Positions 9,136-18,391 of a stretch of 64,000 bases of DNA are shown here, piece by piece. Made by a program: the position numbers and the translations under genes. The DNA is from Chitinophaga solisilvae (GTDB lineage: Bacteria; Bacteroidota; Bacteroidia; Chitinophagales; Chitinophagaceae), in contig NZ_JAABOK010000002.1 of the NCBI RefSeq assembly GCF_009928525.1, forward strand, positions 434,001 to 498,000, given 5' to 3'. The notes below the pieces were generated by a model. That model saw only the letters and a list, made by a program, of their open reading frames with translations. It searched no databases and was not told the DNA's origin. Position 1 is the stretch's first letter; every line of letters starts with the position of its first letter.

Positions 9136-9171
9136 AAACGTTTGCAAATTGCAAACGTTTGCATTAATTTG
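9136..9171 (+). promoter_or_regulatory. promoter with two overlapping LacI-type operators
   Basis: 9136-9160 is a 25-bp inverted repeat made of two AAACGTTTGC half-elements, and 9150-9163 is the perfect palindrome TGCAAACGTTTGCA. A Bacteroidota-type promoter overlays it: TTTG at 9141-9144, a 19-bp gap, and TTAATTTG (one mismatch to TAnnTTTG) at 9164-9171. The palindrome therefore fills the space between the -33 and -7 boxes, the classic place for repression. Start of transcription is expected near 9178, before the DUF2264-kduI-GH105-kduD-lacI-GH88 run. Confidence 0.75.
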
Positions 9172-9234
9172 AGTGTTATCTGATGCTTTAGCCACGTGAA
9201 GTGATCAGTTTCACATACGCAAAAAGTTAGCAAT

Positions 9235-10503
9235 TTGAAACGCAGGAATTTTATCAGGATGGCGCCTATGGCAGGATTGGCGGGCGCCCTGTTACCGGGA
9301 AAAATGTTTGCTTCAGACATCACCGGTACCACAGTGAACAATACAGCCGCACCTGTAACGGCAGACAGGCAATATCAGGTCAGCCTGCTGCAGCGCATCG
9401 CAGCGCCCGTTGTGACCAATATGAGCAAAGGCACCCTCCGGAAAAACATGCCCCTGGAAAAAGGCCCCGGATACGGGCTGGCAGCGGAGAAAGTAACCTA
9501 CCTGGAAGCCTTCGGCCGGTGTATTTCCGGCATGGCCCCCTGGCTGGCACTGCCCGACGATGCCACTACAGAAGGAAAATTGCGGAAGCAGCTGAGAGCA
9601 CAGGTGCTGGAAGGGATCGTAAACGGAGTGAACCCCTCCTCGGCAGATTATCTCAATTTCCGTGTAGAGTCACAGCCATTGGTAGATGCCGCCTATCTGT
9701 GCCAGGCATTCATGCGCGCGCCACAGGCACTCTGGCACCCACTGGACAATACCACCAAAGCCAATGTGGTAAAAGAACTGAAAGCGCTGAGGAAAATACG
9801 GCCGGCCTATAATAACTGGCTGCTTTTTGCCGGTATGGTGGAAGCATTCCTCCTGTCCGTCGGAGAAGAGTGGGAACCACTGCGCACCATGGTCGCTACC
9901 AAAAAGATGCAGGAGTGGTATGCCGGCGACGGTTTCTATTCAGACGGTGCAGAGTTCTCCTTTGATTATTATAATGGCTATGTCATACACCCGATGCTCA
10001 CGGATATGCTGAAAGTGCTGACAGATAAGCAACAGGCGCCTAAAGCAGATTATGAGCAGGCTGTAAAACGTATGCAGCGCTACGCTTTCCTGCAGGAACG
10101 TATGATTGCACCGGATGGCACCTATCCGGCTATTGGCCGCTCCATGACCTACCGCACCGCTGCTTTCCAGCCGCTGGTACAGCTGGCACTGGAACACCGC
10201 CTGCCTGAAGGCATCAATCCTGCGCAGGTGCGTTGCGCCATGACAGCAGTCATGAAGAGAATATTTGAAATGGAAGGCACCTTCGATAAACAGGGCTGGC
10301 TGCAGCTGGGTATTTGCGGACACCAGCCGGAAGTGGCCGATGTATACACCTCTACCGGAAGCCTGTACATCTGTACCAATGGATTCCTGGCGCTGGGCCT
10401 GCCCTCAGAAGACCCTTTCTGGTCAGACCCCGCAGCAGAATGGACCTCGCAGAAAGTATGGTCGGGCAAACCGGTTAAGAAGGATTATCACGTAAACTAT
10501 TAA
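9235..10503 (+). CDS. DUF2264 domain protein, exported, TTG start
   Basis: This is a DUF2264 family protein of 422 residues, predicted to be an alpha/alpha-barrel. Family members occur in polysaccharide loci beside unsaturated-uronide hydrolases, but I know of no firmly established activity, so the role is open. The N-terminus from the TTG at 9235 reads MKRRNFIRMAPMAGLAGALLPG, a twin-arginine-like signal (RRNFIR) with a hydrophobic stretch. The first ATG in frame (9259) would remove the basic part, so the TTG is preferred. Conserved aromatic segments such as NNWLLFAGMVEAFLL, YAGDGFYSDGAEFSFDYYNGYVIHP (cited only as the DGFYSDG and YNGYVIHP motifs) and IGRSMTYR are visible. It leads the operon controlled by the 9136-9171 site. 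Confidence 0.85.
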   Translation: MKRRNFIRMAPMAGLAGALLPGKMFASDITGTTVNNTAAPVTADRQYQVSLLQRIAAPVVTNMSKGTLRKNMPLEKGPGYGLAAEKVTYLEAFGRCISGMAPWLALPDDATTEGKLRKQLRAQVLEGIVNGVNPSSADYLNFRVESQPLVDAAYLCQAFMRAPQALWHPLDNTTKANVVKELKALRKIRPAYNNWLLFAGMVEAFLLSVGEEWEPLRTMVATKKMQEWYAGDGFYSDGAEFSFDYYNGYVIHPMLTDMLKVLTDKQQAPKADYEQAVKRMQRYAFLQERMIAPDGTYPAIGRSMTYRTAAFQPLVQLALEHRLPEGINPAQVRCAMTAVMKRIFEMEGTFDKQGWLQLGICGHQPEVADVYTSTGSLYICTNGFLALGLPSEDPFWSDPAAEWTSQKVWSGKPVKKDYHVNY

Positions 10504-10606
10504 TCAGGAGCAGCGTACCCGTGCAGAAAAATACAGGTGGCATCTGCACAGGTCTTCTCCCGTAAAATAAATAACAGCATTTCACCCTTACAAAAATGAT
10601 TATTAT

Positions 10607-11449
10607 ATGACGACATCGTATGAGTCAAGATACGCGGGCAGTCCGGCAGAAGTTAAACAGATGGATACCGTACAGCTGAGACAGGCGTTTCTGATAGAGA
10701 AAGTATTTGAGGCAGATAGGATATCATGGGTACATACGCATTACGACCGTTATCTGACAGGCGGTGCGATGCCTGTAAAAACAGCTGTGGTACTGGAAAC
10801 GATTGATCTCCTGAAAGCCGCATATTTCCTGGAAAGACGCGAGCTGGGTATCATCAATGTCGGAAACGATGGCATTGTGGAAGTAGATGGCGAAACATTT
10901 GAACTGGCTTTCAAGGAAGCCCTGTATATCGGAAAAGGCAGGGAGCGTGTGGTATTCCGCAGTAAGGACGCGTCGCAGCCGGCTAAATTCTATCTCAACT
11001 CCACTCCGGCACATCATAGTTATCCTACCCGCAAGGTAGCCCGCAGTGAAGCAGAAGTAGTGACGCTGGGCGCCCTGGAAACCTCCAATCACCGCACCAT
11101 CAACAAGCTGCTCGTGAACTCCGTACTGCCCACCTGCCAGTTGCAGATGGGTATGACAGAACTGAAACCTGGCAGTGTCTGGAATACCATGCCGGCGCAT
11201 ACGCATGACCGGCGGATGGAAGTATATTTCTATTTTGAAGTACCGGAGGGGCAGTCTGTATGCCACTTTATGGGCCAACCGCAGGAGACGCGTCATATCT
11301 GGATGCAGAACGAGCAGGCGGTGATTTCCCCGCCCTGGTCTGTTCACTCCGGCGCCGGCACCTGCAACTATACCTTTATCTGGGGAATGGCCGGTGAAAA
11401 CCTTGACTACGGCGATATGGACCATTGCAAGATCACTGATTTACGTTAA
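10607..11449 (+). CDS. kduI: 5-dehydro-4-deoxy-D-glucuronate isomerase
   Basis: KduI converts 5-keto-4-deoxyuronate, formed spontaneously from the unsaturated uronate released by GH88/GH105 enzymes, into 3-deoxy-D-glycero-2,5-hexodiulosonate. It is a 280-residue cupin-fold protein of normal length. The N-terminal [15 protein letters not shown] segment and the zinc-site region [20 protein letters not shown] (near residues 195-215) are diagnostic. It lies 103 bp after the DUF2264 gene. That gap has a small GTGCAGA/TCTGCAC stem that is probably not a terminator. Its product is the substrate of KduD three genes on. Identification is secure from the motif set and context. Confidence 0.95.
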   Translation: MTTSYESRYAGSPAEVKQMDTVQLRQAFLIEKVFEADRISWVHTHYDRYLTGGAMPVKTAVVLETIDLLKAAYFLERRELGIINVGNDGIVEVDGETFELAFKEALYIGKGRERVVFRSKDASQPAKFYLNSTPAHHSYPTRKVARSEAEVVTLGALETSNHRTINKLLVNSVLPTCQLQMGMTELKPGSVWNTMPAHTHDRRMEVYFYFEVPEGQSVCHFMGQPQETRHIWMQNEQAVISPPWSVHSGAGTCNYTFIWGMAGENLDYGDMDHCKITDLR

Positions 11450-11469
11450 TCACGATAACAGCAGCTATC

Positions 11470-13665
11470 ATGAAGATGAAAAAAATTATTGCAGGAGGGA
11501 TGCTCAGCGCAGCGCTACTGCATGCAGCAGCCCCGGCGATGGCCGGCCATGACAACCCTGCTGCCGCTTTTACCGCCGCTTCCGTGCGTACAGAAATGGA
11601 GAAGGTCGCTTCCTGGCAGTGGCGGAATATTCAGCACAAGGGCTGGGCTAACCCGCAGACGGACTGGACAAACGGCGCTATGTACGCCGGTATGTTTGCC
11701 CTCAGTCAGGTTACTTCAAATCCCTTTTATGTGCAACGCCTTATCCAGGTAGGAGAAGATAACAGCTGGAATACAGGACCGGACCGCTTCTTTGCGGATG
11801 ATTATTGTATAGGGCAGCTGTATGCACAGCTGTACAGCTATTACAAAAATCCTGTGATGGTGGATAAATTCCGCCGGCTGGCAGACAGTATCGCCGCGGC
11901 CCCGCATACAGAGCCGCTGGACTGGGTAAACGGTATTCACCACCGGGAATGGGCCTGGTGTGATGCCCTGTTCATGGGACCTCCCGCGCTCGGATATTTA
12001 TCAGCTGCCACAAAAGATCCCCGCTACCTCGAAACAGCTATAAAGCTCTGGTGGAAAACCACTGACTTTTTATTCGATAAGGCAGACAGTCTCTATTTCC
12101 GCGATGCACGCTACTTTGAGCAGAAAGAAAAGAACGGCGCCAAAGTATTCTGGAGCCGCGGAAACGGCTGGGTAATGGGCGGACTGGTACGGTTGTTAAG
12201 CGTTATGCCGGACGGACATCCGGAGAAAGCCCGGTTGCAGGATCTTTACAGGAAGATGGCTTACCGCATTGCCCGGCTGCAGACAGCAGATGGTACCTGG
12301 CATGCAAGCCTGCTTGACCCTGAAAGCTATCCTGCCAAAGAAACAAGTGGTACCGGATTTTACGTATATGCGTTAACGTGGGGCGTAAACAACGGATTAA
12401 TACCGGAGCAGCAGTTTATGCCGGTCATCACCAAAGGATGGGAGGCGCTCACAGGCTGTATTCAGCCAAACGGTAAACTGGGATTTGTGCAGGTAATTGC
12501 CGCCGCACCGGGAAAGGCCACCGCCGATGATACAGAAGTATACGGCGTAGGTGCGTTTCTGTTAGCCGGTTCGGAACTGATTAAATATGACCTCCGCAGG
12601 CAGGCAGTGCCGGATATTGTTATCACCAACTATTCCGGTACCGGCAGGGAAGACGAGATCGTAGAAATCCCCTATACGCAGTTCAGCGCCAAAGCCGGCA
12701 GGAAGAAGTCTTTCCGCATCAACGACCTGTTACGCGGACAGGAAATACCCTATCAGCTGATTTATGAAGGTGGTAAAACGCCGGTGAAAATATTACTGCA
12801 GGTAAGCGTACCGGCAGTTTCCGCTCTGCACCTGACTATTGCGGAAGGTACGCCGGCAGCAATACCAGCAAAGGCTTACGGCCGTTATGTACCTGAGCGG
12901 AAAGATGATTATGCCTGGGAGAATGACCGCATCGCGTTCCGTATGTACGGCGGCGCACTGGAGAAATTCCCGAAGGAAATGGCCACCGGTATTGACGTAT
13001 GGGCGAAGCGTACCACAGACATGGTGATAGATAACTGGTACAAGACAGATAATTATCATCACGATAACGGGCAGGGGCTTGATTTCTACAGCGTAGGCAT
13101 GACCCTGGGCGCAGGCGATACCGCGCCTTTCGGAAAGGATTCCATTTATTATCCGAAGAACTACCGTAGCTGGAAGCGTCTGGATAATGGTCCGCTGCGT
13201 ACAACGTTTGCATTAACCTATGACACCTGGCAGGCTGGTAATATACCCGTTACCGTTACCAAGACCATCTCCCTGGATGCCGGTTCTCAGCTGAACAGAA
13301 TGCAGATGCAGTACAGCTTTAAAGGCAGCAGCATACCAGTGGTAACCGGTATCGTAAGGCGTAAAGAGCCAGGAGCCGTATTGCTGGATGAGAAAAATGG
13401 TGTGATGGGCTACTGGGAGCCGGTACATGGCGAAGACGGCACCATCGGAACCGGTTGCGTATTTCCCAACGAAACACCTGGCATGAAAACAGATGCCATA
13501 CATTTGCTGAGCCCTGGTACAGCCGGCAGTCAGCAGCCATATGTTTACTACGCCGGAGCCGCCTGGAGTAAAGGCGGACGTATTGCAGATGCGGAGGCAT
13601 GGTTTAAATACCTGGAATCCTTTGCACAAAAAATCAGGCAACCACTTACTGTAACCATACAATAA
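11470..13665 (+). CDS. GH105 unsaturated rhamnogalacturonyl hydrolase fused to DUF4861
   Basis: This 731-residue exported protein has two parts. After a signal peptide (about residues 1-26, ending AMA), residues 30-375 are a GH105 alpha/alpha-barrel of the YteR type, which releases the unsaturated uronate from the non-reducing end of rhamnogalacturonan or similar oligosaccharides. The predicted catalytic acids are in FFADDYCIGQLY (Asp110/111) and WAWCDALFMGP (Asp165). Residues 385-731 match the DUF4861 type, a beta-rich domain often fused to or beside such hydrolases; its role is unknown to me. It lies 20 bp after kduI and 6 bp before kduD. The fusion, not the hydrolase itself, is the point of note. 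Confidence 0.87.
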   Translation: MKMKKIIAGGMLSAALLHAAAPAMAGHDNPAAAFTAASVRTEMEKVASWQWRNIQHKGWANPQTDWTNGAMYAGMFALSQVTSNPFYVQRLIQVGEDNSWNTGPDRFFADDYCIGQLYAQLYSYYKNPVMVDKFRRLADSIAAAPHTEPLDWVNGIHHREWAWCDALFMGPPALGYLSAATKDPRYLETAIKLWWKTTDFLFDKADSLYFRDARYFEQKEKNGAKVFWSRGNGWVMGGLVRLLSVMPDGHPEKARLQDLYRKMAYRIARLQTADGTWHASLLDPESYPAKETSGTGFYVYALTWGVNNGLIPEQQFMPVITKGWEALTGCIQPNGKLGFVQVIAAAPGKATADDTEVYGVGAFLLAGSELIKYDLRRQAVPDIVITNYSGTGREDEIVEIPYTQFSAKAGRKKSFRINDLLRGQEIPYQLIYEGGKTPVKILLQVSVPAVSALHLTIAEGTPAAIPAKAYGRYVPERKDDYAWENDRIAFRMYGGALEKFPKEMATGIDVWAKRTTDMVIDNWYKTDNYHHDNGQGLDFYSVGMTLGAGDTAPFGKDSIYYPKNYRSWKRLDNGPLRTTFALTYDTWQAGNIPVTVTKTISLDAGSQLNRMQMQYSFKGSSIPVVTGIVRRKEPGAVLLDEKNGVMGYWEPVHGEDGTIGTGCVFPNETPGMKTDAIHLLSPGTAGSQQPYVYYAGAAWSKGGRIADAEAWFKYLESFAQKIRQPLTVTIQ

Positions 13666-13671
13666 TTTTTT

Positions 13672-14433
13672 ATGGACTTATTTCAACTGAAAGGAAAAAC
13701 CGCACTGGTAACAGGTTGTAAGCGGGGAATCGGAAAAGCGATGGCAGTGGCGCTGGCATCTGCAGGGGCAGATATCATCGGGGTATCTGCTTCCCTGGAG
13801 CTGAGCGGCAGCGAGGTGGAAAAGGAGGTTACCGCCCTGGGACGCCGTTTTAAAGCGTATCAGTGCAACTTTGCAGACAGGGAATCGCTGTATGCCTTCA
13901 TCCGTCAGGTGGAGCAGGATACGCCGGTGATAGATATCCTGGTGAACAATGCCGGCACCATTTTACGTAAGCCGGCAGCAGAGCATCCGGACGGGTATTG
14001 GGACGAAGTTATCAACATCAATCTGAATGCGCAATTCATCCTGACCCGTGAAATCGGAAAGGGAATGCTTGAAAGAGGCGCGGGAAAGGTTATATTTACA
14101 GCATCATTACTGACCTTCCAGGGAGGTATCAACGTACCGGGATATGCCGCCAGCAAAGGAGCTGTAGGCTCGCTGGTAAAGGCTTTTGCCAACGAGTGGG
14201 CGTCCAGGGGAGTGAACGTGAATGCCATAGCGCCGGGTTATATTGCCACGGATAATACTACTGCCCTGCGTGCAGATGAAAAACGAAGCAGTTCCATACT
14301 TGAGAGAATTCCGGCCGGCCGTTGGGGTGAACCGGAAGACTTTGCAGGTCCGGTGATATTCCTGGCTTCCGCTGCAGCTGATTACGTGCACGGCACTATC
14401 CTTACGGTAGATGGCGGCTGGATGGGTCGATAA
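13672..14433 (+). CDS. kduD: 2-dehydro-3-deoxy-D-gluconate 5-dehydrogenase
   Basis: KduD reduces 3-deoxy-D-glycero-2,5-hexodiulosonate to KDG with NAD(P)H, delivering the unsaturated-uronide branch to KdgK. It is a classical 253-residue short-chain dehydrogenase. The cofactor loop is TGCKRGIGKAMA (residues 14-25), NNAG is at 92-95, and the catalytic set is Ser145, Tyr158 and Lys162 in YAASKG. The C-terminal GTILTVDGGWMGR is typical of KduD. It starts 6 bp after the GH105 gene and ends 29 bp before the LacI regulator. The KduI neighbour makes the KduD assignment firm among SDR paralogues. Confidence 0.93.
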   Translation: MDLFQLKGKTALVTGCKRGIGKAMAVALASAGADIIGVSASLELSGSEVEKEVTALGRRFKAYQCNFADRESLYAFIRQVEQDTPVIDILVNNAGTILRKPAAEHPDGYWDEVININLNAQFILTREIGKGMLERGAGKVIFTASLLTFQGGINVPGYAASKGAVGSLVKAFANEWASRGVNVNAIAPGYIATDNTTALRADEKRSSSILERIPAGRWGEPEDFAGPVIFLASAAADYVHGTILTVDGGWMGR

Positions 14434-14462
14434 AGTGAATATTTACAGCTAATTGCTAATAC

Positions 14463-15512
14463 ATGAGCAAACGTACAGAAAAAACAATCGTTGATATTGC
14501 AGAAGAACTGAAATTATCGGTATCTACTGTATCACGCGCACTGAACGACAATCCTAACATCAGCGCACGTACGAAGGAAAAGGTGAAGAAGATGGCCCGT
14601 AAGCTGGGCTACCGGCCCAATGCGCTGGCTGCCGGTTTACGCAATAACAAAAGCAAAACCATCGGATTGATTGTACCGCGTATCTCCATGTTTTTTCCGG
14701 CTGCTATCAGCACCATCATTCAGAACAAATTACAGGAACACGGCTACAACCTGATCATCTGTCAGTCCAACGATTCCTATGAACAGGAAGTGGCGCTGGT
14801 GAATACGCTGTATTCCGCCAGGGTAGACGGATTGGTGGTATCTACCACCCTGTATACCACGGACTTCTCCCATTTTGATGTCTTCAAGGATAATCATATT
14901 CCGCTGGTGTTTTTTGACCGCGTACCGAAAGATTATAATGTGAAGGTGATAAAGGGAGATGATTACCTGGGAGGACATACCGCTACGTCTCACCTGATCG
15001 AAAAAGGCTGCCGGGATATCGTGCATATCTCCGGGCCGCTCAGCTGTAATCTTTACCTGGAGCGTGTTGCAGGATATAAAAGCGCACTGCAGCAAAACAA
15101 GCTGCCTTTCAAAAAATCTCGCGTCTTTTATCATGAGCTGACCCGCGACAATGCCTGGGCTACCTGTGAGAAAATATTCGCACAGCGTCCCTACCCGGAC
15201 GGCATCTTTGCCTCCAACGATACCACTGCTATCACTATTATGCAGTATTGCCGGCAGATAGGCCTGCGCGTGCCGGAAGACCTGAAAATTGTCGGCTATT
15301 CCAATGACCCGCGCACGGAAATTGTAACACCACCTGTTACCAGCGTAGATCAGTATCCTGCCATGATGGGCGAACGTGTGGTGGCTGCGCTGATTGAACT
15401 GATCACCAGCAAACAAACCACTACGCCACGTTATTCACAGGAAATAATACCTATTCAGCTGATCGCGCGGGAATCCACTGCAAGCGCTGTTCCCGCCGGA
15501 AAGAAGAAATAA
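14463..15512 (+). CDS. LacI-family transcriptional regulator of the uronate genes
   Basis: This 349-residue regulator has a LacI helix-turn-helix at residues 8-33 (TIVDIAEELKLSVSTVSRAL), the hinge region near GYRPNALAAGL, and a periplasmic-binding-protein-like sensor from about 63 to 340. It lies inside the kdu operon between kduD and the GH88 gene. The local presence of LacI-type palindromes with a central CG at 9136-9163 and 5655-5670 makes it the obvious candidate for binding them. A uronate, KDG or KDPG would be the logical inducer. The effector and the target sites are inferences; the family is certain. Confidence 0.92.
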   Translation: MSKRTEKTIVDIAEELKLSVSTVSRALNDNPNISARTKEKVKKMARKLGYRPNALAAGLRNNKSKTIGLIVPRISMFFPAAISTIIQNKLQEHGYNLIICQSNDSYEQEVALVNTLYSARVDGLVVSTTLYTTDFSHFDVFKDNHIPLVFFDRVPKDYNVKVIKGDDYLGGHTATSHLIEKGCRDIVHISGPLSCNLYLERVAGYKSALQQNKLPFKKSRVFYHELTRDNAWATCEKIFAQRPYPDGIFASNDTTAITIMQYCRQIGLRVPEDLKIVGYSNDPRTEIVTPPVTSVDQYPAMMGERVVAALIELITSKQTTTPRYSQEIIPIQLIARESTASAVPAGKKK

Positions 15513-15533
15513 TTCAACCTATAACAACTTATT

Positions 15534-16727
15534 ATGAAAAAGAACCTGTTCTTTACCATGCTGTTACTGCCCGCCATATGTATGCAAACGTATGCACAGG
15601 CGGGAAAAGCCAACAGGGAGCTGCTACGCAAGGCAGATGAAGCCCTGCAGCTGGCGGCCCGTCAATATAAAGGCATGATGACGCATGTACCTGACGCTGT
15701 ACTGCCACGCTCCACCAACAAAGACGGTAGTCTCATGACCTCCAACACCACCTGGTGGACATCCGGATTCTACCCCGGCACTACCTGGTACCTCTACGAG
15801 TATACGAAAGATCCGGCCTTCAAGGCGGAAGCCCTCAAACGGATGGAACTGGTGAAAAAGGAACAATACAACACCCGTACCCACGACCTCGGATTCATGA
15901 TGTACTGTCCGTTCGGCAACGCACTGCGTATCACCGGAGACACTGCGTATAAGGCTATCCTGCTCACCAGCGCACAGTCTTTATCTACCCGTTTCAACGC
16001 TACCATCGGATGCATCAAATCATGGGATCACGGCACCTGGAAATTTCCTGTTATCATCGATAACATGATGAACCTGGAACTGCTCACCTGGGCCACCCGC
16101 GCCAGCGGCGATAAAAAATTTGAACAGATCGCCCGCACACACGCCAACACGACCATCAAAAATCATTTCCGCAAAGATTACAGCTCCTATCACGTTATCG
16201 ACTACGATCCGGCCAACGGCGCTGTACTGCAGAAGAAAACACACCAGGGATATGCCGACAGCTCTGCCTGGTCCAGAGGTCAGGCATGGGGCCTCTATGG
16301 CTATACCATGATGTACCGCGAAACAAAAGATAAAGCCTACCTCAACCAGGCCCGTCACATCGCCGACTACATCCTGAACAATCCGGCTATGCCTGCAGAC
16401 CTGATCCCCTACTGGGATTACAATGCACCAGATATTCCAAACGCCCTCCGCGACGTATCCGCCGGCGCTGTAGCTGCCTCCGCCCTCCTGGAACTGAGCC
16501 GCTTCACCAGCAAAACAGAAGCACAACGTTACTGGACTGCCGCCGAGAAAATGCTCTCCAGCCTCTGCAGCCCCGCCTACCTCGCCAAAGAAGGGGAAAA
16601 CAACCACTTCATCCTCCTGCACAGCGTAGGATCCCTGCCGCACAACTCCGAAGTAGACGTGCCACTGACATACGCGGATTACTATTTTGTGGAGGCACTG
16701 TTACGGTATAAAATGTGGAGCAAATAG
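15534..16727 (+). CDS. GH88 unsaturated glucuronyl hydrolase
   Basis: The enzyme hydrolyses the unsaturated uronate from the non-reducing end of oligosaccharides left by polysaccharide lyases (glycosaminoglycan, ulvan or pectin type). It is 397 residues with a signal peptide ending near residue 22 (MQTYAQ). The catalytic aspartates of the family are visible in THDLGFM (Asp118) and IIDNMMNLELL (Asp176), with the conserved WWTSGFYPG and DSSAWSRGQAWGLYG stretches. It closes the operon 21 bp after the LacI gene and is followed by the hairpin at 16739. Its 5' end contains TGCAAACGTATGCA (15583-15596), one base off the operator consensus. Polymer of origin cannot be told from sequence alone. Confidence 0.92.
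   Translation: MKKNLFFTMLLLPAICMQTYAQAGKANRELLRKADEALQLAARQYKGMMTHVPDAVLPRSTNKDGSLMTSNTTWWTSGFYPGTTWYLYEYTKDPAFKAEALKRMELVKKEQYNTRTHDLGFMMYCPFGNALRITGDTAYKAILLTSAQSLSTRFNATIGCIKSWDHGTWKFPVIIDNMMNLELLTWATRASGDKKFEQIARTHANTTIKNHFRKDYSSYHVIDYDPANGAVLQKKTHQGYADSSAWSRGQAWGLYGYTMMYRETKDKAYLNQARHIADYILNNPAMPADLIPYWDYNAPDIPNALRDVSAGAVAASALLELSRFTSKTEAQRYWTAAEKMLSSLCSPAYLAKEGENNHFILLHSVGSLPHNSEVDVPLTYADYYFVEALLRYKMWSK
15583..15596. promoter_or_regulatory. near-match to the LacI operator inside the GH88 signal-peptide codons
   Basis: TGCAAACGTATGCA differs from the perfect operators at 5656 and 9150 by one base. It is coding (Met-Gln-Thr-Tyr-Ala), so it may be chance; a role as an auxiliary operator is possible because the regulator gene ends only about 70 bp upstream. 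Confidence 0.3.
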
Positions 16728-16738
16728 CGTTGCTAAAG

Positions 16739-16878
16739 AATTACGAATTACGAATTGCGAATTACGAATGAGGAGCGAAGATTCAAGCGGATAAAGAATA
16801 TTTTATCGTTGTCAAATTTACTATATCCGCTTAAATCTTCGCTCCTCATTCGTAATTCGTAATTCGCAATTCGTAATT
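16739..16878. repeat. long inverted repeat, heptad type (element 2)
   Basis: The arms 16739-16793 and 16824-16878 pair over 55 bp with three mismatches and a 30-nt loop. Two mismatches come from a different order of the AATTACG and AATTGCG heptads in the two arms. The inner core is AGCGAAGATTCAAGCGGATA. The right end supplies the first two bases of the TAA stop of the convergent DUF255 gene. Confidence 0.92.
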
Positions 16879-18391
16879 ATTCCCCCATAATTATTCCCGG
16901 TTCTGCTATAATCCCCGAAAGTACTGCCCCGGATGTAAGGTAGCGGAAAATGCCTGCTGCTGCCTGTTTGTATTGTTTGTTGCCTGTTTCTTCCGATAGC
17001 CTGTTTAAGAGATGGCAGGCATCGATGTTTTCGCTGAGCAGATATTCCGGAGGTATCAGCCGGTTGCCGGTGAAGCTGTATAGTGCATTGTTTTTTCCAG
17101 TAAAATGTTGCAAGATGTAATGGGCGCTGCTCACCATTTCCTGTTGCCAGGAATGGTGGCGGGTAAGCCTGTAGCCGTGAAGCAGTGCCTGGCAGGTATA
17201 GAGCTGGTCTGCGAGGGCTATGGCGCCGGTGAAAACGGTATCATGCAGATAGCCGCCATCCGGTTGTTTATAGTAACGTATCAGCTGATTCAGTATGGTG
17301 GTGGCAGTTTGCAGATAATGATTGTCTCCGGTAGCCTCAAAGATAGTGAAGAAAGCATCTGCAAGTTGTGCGTTTTCTTTGGCGTAACAGGAGCTGTCAA
17401 TAAGCGGAATGCCTTGTTGGTAGCGATGTGCAGAAGATAGTGCGAAATATTCTCCGGCAGGTTCTCCGGGATGAAGATCGGCGTCCTGTGAATTGTAATA
17501 TAATCCGGTTGGGCTTTTCAGGAAGGTGTTGAGGTAGGAGATGATTTTTTTTGCATGATGTAAAGCAGTAGTGTCGTGGGTTTCCTGGTAGTAGGCTGCA
17601 TATATTTTAAGGTAGCGTGCCTGTATGGTCCCTATTTTTTCGAAGTGCGGATGTTGCCAGTCGCCATGTGTGGAGTACTGATATACGCCGCCCCAGCTGC
17701 TGTCGTTGATAAGATAGGAGTTGTGGATGGTGAGCGGCAGCCACTTGCGGAGGATAGCATTGGTTTTATAGTGCAGCAGGGCATAGGCAATGCCATCATA
17801 TTCAAGGAAACGTTGCTGCATGTCATAACCACCGTTGATCGTATCGAGGTAGCGAAAGAAGTTATCGCGTACGTAGGCGGCAGTGCGGGGTGACCATCCG
17901 CCTTTTACCGGGGTGGTTATCTGACGCTTCTTTTCCGGAGGTGTATAACGGTAACCCGTATACGTTTTTTGCAACAGTGCCAGGAAAGCAGCCGGATTAA
18001 AGTATCCTGCTTCTTTTACCAGTTCTCTTCCGTCTTCATGAAATATAATAGTGGCGGGCCATCCGTAATCTTTATACCGGGCAAAAAGATCGGGGCGCTT
18101 ATCCTGGTTTTCGCGGATGCAGATATAATTGGTGCTGAGGAAGGCAATTATATCCGGATGCGTATAGGTAGAATCGTCCATGACATGGCACCAGTGGCAC
18201 CAGCTGGCGCCGAGATCGAGTAGTACGGGCTGGTGCTGCTGTTGAGCGAGGGCAAAGGCTTCCGGGCCAAATCGCATCCATGGGATGCCCTGTGTCTGCG
18301 CTGACAGTGTTATGCTCAGCCATATGGTGATATGCAGGAGAATCCGGTGAAACATGTTTTCATATACGTAGTTCCGCCGGAAACGGTTCAT
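16877..18391 (-). CDS. exported thioredoxin-fold DUF255 protein
   Basis: This protein of about 504 residues combines a thioredoxin-like DUF255 domain with an alpha/alpha-barrel region, as in the YyaL/SPATA20 group. The redox motif is WCHWC in LDLGASWCHWCHVMDD, directly followed by the family's TYTHPDIIAFLSTNYICIREN stretch. The rest resembles six-hairpin glycosidase-like repeats without recognisable catalytic acids. Starting at 18391 the ATG overlaps the stop of the upstream GNAT gene by 4 bases (ATGA), suggesting coupling. An internal ATG at 18355 gives a cleaner signal peptide (MFHRILLHITIWLSITLSAQ), and either may be used. It is the last gene of the unit with the NRPS-like gene. Function unknown; a periplasmic thiol role is inferred. 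Confidence 0.8.
   Translation of the reverse strand: MNRFRRNYVYENMFHRILLHITIWLSITLSAQTQGIPWMRFGPEAFALAQQQHQPVLLDLGASWCHWCHVMDDSTYTHPDIIAFLSTNYICIRENQDKRPDLFARYKDYGWPATIIFHEDGRELVKEAGYFNPAAFLALLQKTYTGYRYTPPEKKRQITTPVKGGWSPRTAAYVRDNFFRYLDTINGGYDMQQRFLEYDGIAYALLHYKTNAILRKWLPLTIHNSYLINDSSWGGVYQYSTHGDWQHPHFEKIGTIQARYLKIYAAYYQETHDTTALHHAKKIISYLNTFLKSPTGLYYNSQDADLHPGEPAGEYFALSSAHRYQQGIPLIDSSCYAKENAQLADAFFTIFEATGDNHYLQTATTILNQLIRYYKQPDGGYLHDTVFTGAIALADQLYTCQALLHGYRLTRHHSWQQEMVSSAHYILQHFTGKNNALYSFTGNRLIPPEYLLSENIDACHLLNRLSEETGNKQYKQAAAGIFRYLTSGAVLSGIIAEPGIIMGE

Noticed and set aside
13201..13212. ACAACGTTTGCA as a further LacI operator
   Set aside because: Only one half matches the palindrome and it lies deep inside the GH105-DUF4861 coding region.
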